Source: Loripinus fragilis
Lineage: Eukaryota > Mollusca > Bivalvia > Lucinida > Lucinidae
DNA: 64,000 bases
Assembly: GCA_964019695.1 (NCBI GenBank)
Contig: OZ026514.1
Location: forward strand, 104,628,345-104,692,344
Direction: 5' to 3'
Position 1 is the first letter of the stretch. Each line of letters starts with the position of its first letter. Below are positions 32,601 through 45,000 of the stretch, in pieces. Both the position numbers and the translations under genes were made by a program. A model generated the notes under the pieces. It did no database searches. It was not told where the DNA came from and saw only the letters and a program-made list of their open reading frames with translations.

Positions 32601-35600
32601 GCTTAATATGTCATAAGGAAGTTTTCAAAATGCACCGTCCTCTATTTACAGAGTTATGACATTTTAGATAATTTTTCAAGCATTTTTCTGCTTCTTAATG
32701 ACGTGTTTACATTAATTAAAATATGTTCAATCTGTCTAGTCGTCAAGACCAGGTAAGTAATGTTATTGTAAATAATGCCTACCATATACAGCCGTGTATA
32801 ATCCGCAAGAATACACAACCCGTACCCCCACTTTTGACCCCAAAATCCTGGAAAAAATGGATTTCAGGTGTATTGACCGCATCCCAAATTCAGCATTCTA
32901 AAGGTCCGTGTGTGTCAACTCCAAACAAATAGCCTACCTTGCAAACTCTTTTTCACACATGATGTCATCACAAGTTCTAATTATGCATACCTAAGTCTAT
33001 TTTAACACATCAATTATCCGCAATTAGTGCAGTAATTGGCAATATATTTACTATTGTGAAGCTCCAGTTTAAGCGTCATGCATTGTGCACATGTCAAAAA
33101 ACATATCTCCAGGCAAGGGAAGCAACTCAAAAATACAATTTCAGGAGAAGAAAGCTGTGTTGTTCCAAATGAAGTGTTTTCCAATATTGCAGTTTACCTG
33201 TTTATAGATGTGTGTATAATATAGAGCATCTAAAATAGAATGCTTGAATGATTATCAGTTTTTAAGCTAATACTAGGCACTGCTTTTATTATATCCGGTA
33301 CCAGGCATATGCTCTTTTAAACTCCACACAACAAAATTCAGACAGCTGTTGACAAAGACTGGGTTTACCGATTTGTGTGCGGTTTTCAATGTCTGTAAGG
33401 CCTAAATGACTTCAGCAACATGATGGATAATCTCATGATGTACTGGCACATAAGTGCATAGCCATTTTACTTGGAAAATCTCTTCAATTATTCCATGAGA
33501 ATCCGAGAATCGGTCCGCTTGTGTTTGGTGAAAAAGTCCCAAATTTTGATCTCGATTACACTACCGGCACCCCCTTATTTCATGAGTTTTTGGGGTAAAA
33601 AAGTGCTGGTTGTATGCACCTTTCTACAGGATTTTGGTAAAACTTAAAGTTAACATTCAAATTTAGATTAAAACAGCAATGTTATGGCAACAAAATTAAG
33701 TATTAGTTCTTTTACCCCTTCGCCTAAAGCAGTTTTGACTAAATAAAAATGCTTTTCAGTGTTTAAAAATTACCCACTATCTTTCAATGATTTGTAGCAA
33801 CAACTCAGTATGAGTGATCAACATATTGTCTTTGAGTTAAAACTAGTTTAAATGTTGCTTTGTGCATTATGTTAGAGAAAAGCTTGACTGAAAACTGAAA
33901 GATGGTGTTTTGTTTACCATTTATTTGCAAGCATAAGAAGGCTTTAGTGAAAACGATTCGATGTAATTTAACAAAAACATGTCGGAGGTTCGCAACTTTC
34001 ACAGAATCATTAGATAAGTATATGGGGATACTTCCTTCAAAATTTCAAGAAATTTCACCAGTTTATCGAAGAATTATACGCTCGTCTATATCACTGTTAT
34101 GTTCGAAGCATTGAGTTTGTTAGTTTACTAAAGTAACGCTCAGTCAAAGGGCTATAACTTGATAAGTATACTGTATTTTTCTTTAGGTCTGGTGCCTGTT
34201 TAAAGGTAGCATATAATCCTTTATAGAAACGTATACCATTTTGTCGCAGCATATATGTGACGAAAGTTATGAAGCTACTTGCATTCATATTTGAACAGTC
34301 CTCATATGAGCAAAAGCTTAACATTTTCATGCCGAAAATTAGATTTCAAAGTAATTTTTATTGTCATAGGATGAACAGAATCTAACAATTACATTTGTGC
34401 TCCTGTATTATTGAATTTATTAAACTTGTTGCGAAAGAGCGATAAAATGCACTGCTAAGCCTGGAAACTATCTTTTCCCCAACCTGTTAGATAAATTCAA
34501 TAATACAGGAGCACTCGTGTAGGATCTTATTTGTTGTTCAGGAGGAATGTTTTATTGAAATAATCAAGAAGGCGAAAGAAGACCTGTTGGGTGTAGAGAT
34601 ACCGCCGGAGAACACCGAGAAATACAGTAATCTTGAGAAAGGTCTCACTACCTACATTTCGTAATAATGTCTAAAACAACTTTGCGTACATAATAGCAAA
34701 ATCTTTAAGTTTTCATGTCAAAAAGTAGATTTCATTGTAATTTATTGTCATAGGATGAATAGAAACTCAGGTTATAATTAAAATAAAAGATTGTTTTTTT
34801 TGTCTGGAGATATATTTTACCTTAACAAACAGTGAAGACCCTGATGAAATGCCGCATAATGCGGCATTTCATCTGGGTCTTAACTGTTTGCCAAAGTACC
34901 CATTTAGGGGTTTCCCAAATACAAAGGGTTAATGAGGTGCAGAAAAGTGATAAAATGCTTGGCAAGCCTTGAATTTCATCTCTTTCCCCAACATTTTTAA
35001 TAAATTCAAGAATACATATGCACTCATGTAAGATCCTATTTATTGTTCAGGAGAGGAATGTTTTATTGAAATAATCAAGAAGGTGAAGGAAGGCCTGTTA
35101 GGTGTAGAGAAACAGCCTGAGACCACAGAGAAATACAGTAATCTTGAGAAAGGTCCCGCTACCTATGGTGTTGCTAAGAAACTAAGAGATAATGATATGG
35201 AGTTACATACAGACAGACAGATGTATTCCTGTGGCTCCCTTGCTCCTAAGATGGGTAGAGGTCCCAGGGAAGGGGGCTGTATGGATCATAAGTTCAGGAA
35301 GGATCCAGAGCCTTGGGAGTTGGCGGATGGGTAAGTCATTTAGAATTTATATCTCTCATTGATAAACATGCAGTAAAGCGCCATCAAAGATTCTGTTCAG
35401 TATCTTTTTCATTTCACGACCAACATATTACTGTAAATTCGCATATGTGAAGTTTCGTGAAAATAAAACCCTCGCAAAGTGGCAAGATCATTCTGCCATT
35501 TACTGATACAGGTAAATCATGCCCTAGTCGCGAATTTTTTACGTTGCAGATATGTTTTTAAATGCTATTTGCGAAAATAAAATTCATAGTCCATCACCTT

Positions 35601-38600
35601 TGGTAAAAATTAGATTGGTTCCTTTATACTTTTATATACCTGAAACATATCTTTTGAAAGCAAATAGGAAAAATGCTTAGGAAAGATGTCCGCCAATGAA
35701 TCCCAAATGATTTATAACAAATATGAGCTGTGGCATGGGATTTCCAACAATGTGGTATGTGCGACCAGTATAGCCTCAGATCAACCTGCACATATGCGCA
35801 GCCTGATCAGAGCCTTTGCTAGTATCTTGCATATTCTAGGAGTGTTAAGCTACTGACTGAACATCATTTGGAGTTTCTAAGCTTCAAAGGAGGCTGCACA
35901 GGCTCCTCTGAGTCTACACTTATCGAAATGCCACATTGTTTGAAATTACATGTCCTGGCTCAATTATGTCCTCCAATTGTTCTCCAATGTATACCAAATT
36001 TACTTTGATTGAAAAGGGTACTTTGTGTTATCAGAATTGAATTATTGAGAGTCGTCCATTGAGCAATTTCTTTAATCAACTCATTCAGGTTTTAATATCC
36101 ATCAATTTCAGCTTAAGCTTAGTGAACTTTTCTGGATTTTTGTTACAGGTGCATTAATGTCGTAGCAGAGTTATCTAACCTGGAGAAGTTTGCTGGGAAA
36201 GTATCAGAGTTACTTCCCTTAGTGAGCCAAACAGCATCCCATGCCCATTACACCCACCATACATACATGAAAGAAACCTTATGTACAAGGGTAAGTACTG
36301 TAAATGTTCTAAAATATCGAACACTTTTCTCTTTCTGTTCTCAAATAAAATGTTGGAATTCAAAAAATGCTTGACAGAATAGCAAACAGGGAAAATCCTG
36401 ATCACATTGCTTCTTCAGAAGCAGTCTGATCTATGTCTGCTCTGTTTGACTATACAGTCTACTCTCGATACATCGGATTTCAAGGGACTGAGCAAAATAT
36501 GTCGAGTTATCAGTAGTTTGAGGTAACTAAATCATGACGTATAGCCACCATTTTGGGGCGAAATAAATCATGTTCAACTCGTCCATTATTAGATCGTTAT
36601 TGGGAGCTATTACATAAATAAACTGCGGGATGAATATTGGCATTTGAAGGTGAAAAAAACAAAACAAACAAAAAACAAGAATAACAAGGGGGAAAATCAG
36701 GTACCACTGCAGTCCCGACATTATGGCTTTTTTTCACTTTCTCAGACAAAATAAGATAAACAAAGCATTTTCAGTTCTAAGTAAGTATCGCCAACTGGTC
36801 CCGCGGTCGCAGGTTTTACCCTTTCGTATGTCGTCATACTTTTAAGCCCCAAAAGACAGTGTACATGCATGTTTAAGTTTCCGTCGGCTTGATGTGCCTT
36901 CCCAATCTATTTTTGTCATGACATATCCGAAAATAGTCTTACATGCACAACTACAACTGTCCAGTGCCTGAAATAAAACGCTTCATTTGATTTAAAAAAA
37001 TGGCCTGAGAAACGATTATTATACTTTGGCCTTATTTAAAGCGAGCGGTCATCGGCATGTGCAGATCCAGGAATTTTCGTCGGGGGGGGGGTCCAGGTCA
37101 GTCTGACAAAAAAAGCTCTGGCAACGTTGTTTTTTTTTTTATTGTTTTTTTTTTTTTAGTCCTCAGCTGCTTTTACTGAAGTCAAATGGTCAATTTCAAA
37201 GAAATCTATCATTTTTTCAATTTATGTTTTGATTGATGAGTAAGAAAATGATGACAATTTTTTGCTCAAAAAAGTTGCTTAGCTGGACATAGAGGTGTTA
37301 GTTTAATGAATCATTTCTGGTGTATTACAGTTACCACAGATGGCTAAGGGCCTCGGTAAAAGATATTTCAAGTTGTACCTGGAAAATTTCTTTGATGTCA
37401 TCTTCTTTAGTGTGGTAAGTTCTTATTTTTTAACTTAGTGATTTTTTTTAACTCTTTGATTGACAGTGGCAATTTTTACCTCTGCTGATAACCTTTGCAA
37501 ACAATTTGAACCCAGATCAGGTGCAACAGAATGTCAGGCCTGATCTGGATCTAAACTGTTTGACCCTCTGATAGTGTTCAAGAAAGAATTTTTACAAACA
37601 AAAGCATGAAAAATTACCGAGCATGCAAAGAGTTAAATTGAGAATGGCAAGCTAGGAGTTAAAACACAATCTGGTCTTTAAACTTAATTTTTTCCAATCA
37701 AATTGAATTGATAAGTTTCTTTTGTTGTTTCTTTTAAATAAAGCATCTATTGTGCCGTCAGAAATTCAGTGGGCATCGTTTTTCTTTTTTAAAATGTCTT
37801 TAATGATATCATTTTGGACTGAAATTTCGCACATGCATGTGATATATCACCGCCTCATATACAATTGCATGTTCGAACATTTAAGATTGGAAAATAAGTC
37901 TGGAATCTCTTGTAAAATAAAATAACTTAGATTTAGAAAACTCCTCATTTTCCCCCAATGTATTTCATATGGGTAACACAAGATGTATACATTTCAATGA
38001 TTACCATGTTTACTTTCCTATATCAGGTTCTATGATAAAGAAAAGGGTCACTAGCAGGTAACTCGAGGTGTGTCAACATACATACTGCAAATGCTTTGAA
38101 GAGACTGCGCAAATAACAATTCTGTCTGAGTTATATCATATTTCACGAAAATTGAATTTTGCATCTTGCTTTCTAAGGGTTCATTATAGCAATTGGACTG
38201 CGACTGAGAAAAACTGTCTTGTGTGACTTGTAGCAACAAAGGCGCAGATCAGCCTGCGCATCCGCTCAGTCTCATCAGCAACTTTGTTATCTGGTTTTTG
38301 GAAGTCATATCTAAACTCTCTACGAGGGAAACTTCAATTTTCTTGCTAGCCTGTTAAGCCGAAGAGACTGGGTTGAGACTCGCTTTGTTGGAAACCCAGA
38401 AGACAGGTTTTCTCGCGACATGGCCTCAACAGCTCTAGGAGAAATATTACAAGTGCAACAGATAATAATATTTAAAAAATAATGAGGAAGCTATTCATCA
38501 GATGTTTTAAGGGGAGTCACATCATTTGGCTGTGCTCTACATTGTCTAATACACAAGCCATTCATAACTACAGCCCACAGAGCGGGGCAACAGCGGGGAC

Positions 38601-39053
38601 TTTGATTTTCTGGTTGCAGGTCCCTGGCATGACCCTGTACTAACAGCTCATTAGCCCGACTGGGGCGTGGTTACAAATGACTGGTGGGCATAGTTTTTTT
38701 CGCCTTTATGCACTAGTCAACTGTGACCACTGCCTCCCTCCCCCCTCCCAGGGGAATGTAGAGGACTTTGATTTTGTGTCTGCAGTTCCCCATAGTAACC
38801 ACCACACTGTGGGGACAGCTAGCTGGCAAAACCATGACAGTTCTCCCCTGCAGTATGTTATTATACTGCACTGCCATGGTTGCCTATGTCTATCAAACAC
38901 CTACATTTCCTCTGCATGATGGAGACAATGTAGAAGTAAAATCACAGCACATTTGCCAGGCTATCCCCTCCCTGCTGAAACAGTGGTTACAAAAATAACT
39001 GGTGCATAATTTATAGCCTATGATGCACTTCACATGACAATTTAGTTTTCAGC

Positions 39054-39086
<33 letters not shown>

Positions 39087-42000
39087 AAAAAATATATATA
39101 TATTGACCCCCAGGGTCCGAACTTATGTATTTTTGCCACAAGCAAAATTTAGCTTGTTACAAAAAAACTACTGGCTAAAATGAAAATCAACTCTATTTTT
39201 AAAAACAACAACATTAAGGCTATTCCAGAAAAAAACTTGGGGGGGGGGGGGGGGGGGGGGGGATCCACTTTTTTTACCCCAACATCCATAGAATTATATT
39301 TCCACAGACAAAATGATCAGTGATATTCTCACGTAAAAGGGAAGGAACTTATAACCAGTATTCCAGCCAGTGAGCCCCATAATAACTTCTGTAGCCTAAG
39401 CACTTCACTGTTGGCTTTAAGCAATCCTCTGAAGTCCGATTTGAGCTATCTATTTGCAAATATATTGTAACAAACTTCCGTAAAAATGACAAAAGTGCAA
39501 GTCATGCTCGCAATTATCTTGTCTACGCACATCGACGTATGAATATAAACATTTACGGAAAAAAGCCACTGTCATTGAATGAAAAGCTTCATGCTTTTTA
39601 GTTTTGAAGCAAATGGTTATAGATCTAGATCTACTTTCTAATTTTATTAATTTTATTAATATAAGTCTGACAATCGACTCAGCTGCATTATCTCAGATAG
39701 GAAGCATTCTCAAATACTGATCCTTTGAGCATCTATCGCGCATGCACAGACAATGACTCAGCTGTTAATACGAGGGGATAAATGGAACAGCCAATATTTT
39801 ATCCAATCTTACCCCGGTAGTTATAGACGCTGCATTTGGAAACCTTTGTAGGTTGTCGTGTTGCTTTACCAATTGCATACTGCCATCAGGTTTGACATGA
39901 CGGCTTTATATAACCACTACGAAAAACAACTTTATTTTATTTTCACACAAAATAAATTTATTTTGGCGTAGAACAGAAAAACAGGCAGATTGGGATTCAA
40001 TATTTTGATCAATACTTTTGCACTTGCGAAAATTTGCTTGTACAAATATTTTGGCCTCGCATTTTGAAATTCTGACCCGCATTTAGCGTAAATGCAGGCT
40101 TAATTTCGGACCCTGACCAAAACACAAAATATGACATCCGCTGATATATTTTTCAACCTATTTCCAAGTACATTCCCACCCCATCACAAAGTGAATAATG
40201 ATGCATATTTTGCACTGCCTGGTGTCAACAAATCAGTATTTGGAATAAACAGATAGAAAACTCAATTAATTTAATAAAACAAGTTTGAAAATTGTTTAAA
40301 ATCTGATGATCAGAGGGTTAAACCTTTAAGGAGCAGGGAACACAGAAAATCAAGATTTTGAATTGAGGAACAACGAAACACAGCGATTCATTTCATAGGA
40401 ACAATCCGATGGGTACCCACTGCGAAGGCCTCAATATTTTCTTGTATGCCAAAATTCAATGAGCCCAAACTATGGCCATAATTTGCATTTGGTGGAACTA
40501 TTTTGATATGATAAGAATTCCTTCTCCTAGCATGTTACTTCGTCTTACAAAACTATATAATTATTCATTGATAGTCAACTAAAGGCAGTGATCTGTACAA
40601 AGGTGCGTTTAGGGTAAATAAAAAAATGCAGATGCTCAAATGAGGACATATTCCATTATATCACAGCCCAAATGGCAATACCTTTTGTAGCGAAAAAATA
40701 TCACCAATTAGGCGGTGTATAGATGCAGTAAATTCTGATGTTTATCCTACGATTAGTCTGTACAAATAAAAATAAAAGCAAAAAAGCGATGTTCACTGAA
40801 TTCCTGTACGCACTATAATTTACTAAGGGAGCTGACTAAACCACTTTAGTCACATATAAAATAAAGATAATAATACATTTTCACCTTTACTTTTATTCAC
40901 GTGAGTTCAGTCTTGTGTCTCTTCCTCATGCATGGCACAGTGGATCAGTCTGTGATTATGGCATTTTCTGGTCATGTTTGTATTAATGTGAATATTGAAT
41001 GACAAAGCCTATACATTTCATGAATAAGATGTCATCTCATTTTCATTTACCTGTTAACCCATAAAACACCACTTTACCGGGCCGTGTAGCACAGTCGGTA
41101 ACGTGTCTGGCAACAGATGCCAGTCTGACTGCAGATCCAGGGATCGCATGTTCGATCCCAGTCTGGTCCCATTCTTTCGTGGAGATTGATCATGAAATAA
41201 TTTCTACGGTCCTCCCTTCCGCTGAATCATTCAAGAAGGGTTGTTGTCAGTTACAAGCGAAAGTATGTGCACAAAGTACTGGTTAACTCCTTGTTCAAGC
41301 TTGCCCAGGAAAAGGTGTGGTTAGGTGAACTGACCGTCCCGCCATAACCATAGCTGATGACTTGGGATGTAAAGCAACAAAACAAACAAACAAAATAAAG
41401 CGCCCCTTATATTTTGCAGCAGATGACTATTTCAAATTTTGCTGCTTTTTCAAAAATATCAAATAAGGCATGATATTTCATGTAAATTGTCTGCTGAAAT
41501 ATACCTTTTATTCAAAATTAGGAATGATTTAGCAAAATTTGTCTTCTGCTGTGGTCGTGATGGCGCTTTAAGGGTTAATTAAGATATTTTGAGGTTTTAG
41601 AAGCTAGCTGTGAATTGCAGATTTAATGCATAATGTAAGGCACAGACTCTCAAAGCTGCAGAAATCTGATATGATTTATAAATATGATATTTTAATTTTT
41701 TTAAGATAATATTTAGGCATTGTCATATTTGATATTGAAGCCAAAACATACCTTAAAAAACACTCAATTCCATATCTATGTATAAATTTCATGTTCAAAG
41801 GTTAATTCCATGTTTTAACCCTTAAAGCGCCAAGAAAAAAATGCATCTGAAAATGTCGTCTGCTGAAGTCATCTGCTGCAAATGATTGCCTAGCATTACT
41901 GACGAATTAAGTAAAGAAGCAAACAGTATGGACCCAGAATAGACTGCTCCTATAGGAGCAGTCTGATCTGGGTCCACACTGTTTGCCATAGAGGCTTCTT

Positions 42001-45000
42001 AAACATTTCAGCAGACGAGAAAAGCAGAGGACTTTTGTTGCGATTGGCCCATTAAGGGTTAAAACTCTTACATTTACTGTGTATGTCTTCCACAGACCTG
42101 TGATAATGCCCTAACTGCTGCTGCAGCCAATAACTGTTTAGCAGAGCTCAGTAAATTCTTGGGGCCATCCATACTACGAGGCAGAGTGGAACAGTATAAT
42201 CCAAGGTTGGTTTACTTTCACTTCTAATTAATGCCTTATTAAGATATGAGGGAGCGCAGTGGCTCAGTGGTAGAATGCTTGACTGGAGACCCAAGGGCAG
42301 CGGGTTCGAGCCTCACTGGCATCACTGCGTTGTGGTCCTTGAGCAATACACATTTATCCTAGCTTAGTACTGGTTCAACCCAGGAAGACCTGTCCCTGTT
42401 TAACTGAAAGATTGTTGATGGGACGTAAAGAATCAAATCAAACAAACAAACAAATTATTAAAATAAGTTTAGAAACAAAAGTGGTAATAGATGTTCTTAC
42501 ACAGTGACCATTTTATAATAATGGCATAAAGTTAAGCATATTTTGAAAGTGTTGCTGATTTTTACCAGACTGTCAATTTTTGCTAAATATTTTATTGCAC
42601 ATCAAAATTTATTGTTCATCTTCTATCCAAAAGTCAGCAACATGGAACTCTTCCAAATTGAATCCTGGCTACATCATGGCAACCCGATTATTGTACCTAC
42701 TAAGGCATCTCCCACAATTAAAAAGGTGATTTTCTCCAAAATTTCAGAAATGGATTTGGAAGCGCAGTGGCTCAGTGGTATAGTGCTTGACTTGAGACCG
42801 AGGGGCTGCGGGTTCGAGCCTCACCGGCGTCACTGTGTTGTGTCCTTGAGCAAGACACATTAATCCTAGCTTAGTACTGGTTCAACCCAGATATACCCGT
42901 CCCTTTATAACTGAAAGATTGTTGATTGGACGTAAAAAATCAAATCAAACAAATCAAATCAGAAATGGTTTTGTTGATTGTCTGTCAAAGTTTACAGATA
43001 ACCATCCCTGCTAAATTACACCGGCATAACTGTATAGCTATGATGATTTCAAGTGGAAAATAGAAGGAATGAAACAGATTTCCTAGTCATTAGGATAATG
43101 ACTAGGAAATCTGTTTCATACTTTCTATTTTCCGTAAATACCACAATGTTTCTTCTAACATCTCCAAGCCATACTTTGCAACAAATAAGGGTGGTTAAAA
43201 CAATCAAATACCAAAATTATTGACTGGATTTCATTTCATTAACACATTTCATGACTAAACTTTGTACATTTTTGTCTTCAAAATGCTCCATACCAGGCCA
43301 CTGAATCTGTTAAATATTTCTGTCATAACATGGATGGAGCATTGGTCTTTAAAGTCTGAAAATCTAAACCCTATTTTATCTGTTGTTTGTTAACAGCATG
43401 GAAGTTTGGCATTTTTCCTGCTGAGAGTACCCCCAGAAAAAATGTTTGTTTGCCAAGATAATTGCCTTTTGAAATACCAATCTAAGGCTTTCCAACTCAA
43501 AATAAGATTGTTGAAGTATAAAAAGCGTTTTATGTTAGCCCATCAGATCTCATTATTTTGGTCAATGGAAGTACATATTAACTTTATGCCAATAGTATAT
43601 ATGAAACTTTCATAAATTTCATATGAGTTTGAAATGGCTGTAAGGTTTTGTTTACCATATGATGGTTTTAGCCAGGATTTTAGACTTTAACCCTTAAAGC
43701 ACTAAGAAAAAAATGTATCTGAAAATGTCGTCTGCTGAAGTCGTCTGCTGAAAATAATTGCCTAGCATTACTGACGAATTAAGTATAGAAGCAAACAGCA
43801 TGGACCCAGAACAGACTGCTCCTATAGGAGCAGTCTGATCTGGGTCCACACTGTTTGCCATAGAGGCTTCTTAAACATTTCAGCAGACGAGAAAAGCAGA
43901 CGACTTTTGTTGCGATTGGGGCAGTAAGGGTTAAAATAAGAAGACAAAGTAACAATGTCAAGGATGTTTCTGTGAGGTAGAATTGATGCCCCAAAGTGCT
44001 AATAAACAAGTGGTCATATCATTATATATAATAAGATATTAACCTCTTAAAAACAATGATGTCATATTATAAACTTTTTTCATATATTATAAAAATTAAT
44101 TGTTGCAAAATATTGGCTATAACTCAATCCTAAAATGTAACACAGATAGTAATATCTGCTTAGAGCTCTTTTTTTGGGCTTTTGTACATGGTAGATTTTT
44201 TTAGGATTAAGCATGAATTTAGGATTTTGGGGCTGACTTTTCATAGCCCCAAAGCCATGAATTGGACCTAAAATGTATTAGCTTCATTGTATTAAAATTT
44301 GATTTTCTGTCTGTCTGTAATTCAGGATGTTCTTCATAGTTACAGCTTTTACTAAAGAAGATATAATTAGGGGATCACTGTATTCAAAATTTTAATCTGT
44401 TGAGGTATATTGTCAGATAAACAGTCATAAATTTAGTTTTATAGTGACAAACAAGCGGAATTGTAAAACGTGATTTCGGAACGTATATCTGACAATATAC
44501 CTCCTCAAATGAAAATTTTGAATATGGTTATCCCATTTCTAATGCACTTCTGCAGTTTTGTCTCGAATTGAAGCATTGCAAGCTAGATGACATCCAACAA
44601 AATGTGACGTAATTAATGATGTCAGACTATTTTCGACAGTATATCACAGGATATACCGTCACCCTGTGATATACTGTCACCAATTTTTGACATTATCCAA
44701 TCAGACTTCACATTACAAAAGCAATTGTGATGGCAAATAACTGATAAGGATTCCTGAAGTACCAAAAGAGCATTGCTCTGGTTAATTAATTCCTTTTGAG
44801 CTCTGGGAAGGTTAAATTGTAGAGTGCTTGACTCGAGACAGAGGGGCCGTGGGTTCCAGCCTCACCGGCGTCACTGCGTTGTGGTCCTTGAGCAGGACAC
44901 ATTTATCCTAGCTTAGTACTGGTTCAACCCAGGAAGACCCGTCCCTGTTTAACTGAAAGATTGTTGATGGGACGTAAAGAATCAAATTAAACAAACAAAC

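Noticed and set aside
38577..39000. Extra exon between HEAT exons 8 and 9
   Set aside because: Some acceptor-like CTGCAG sites and open frames exist, but exons 8 and 9 already join in phase and the peptides show no HEAT character.
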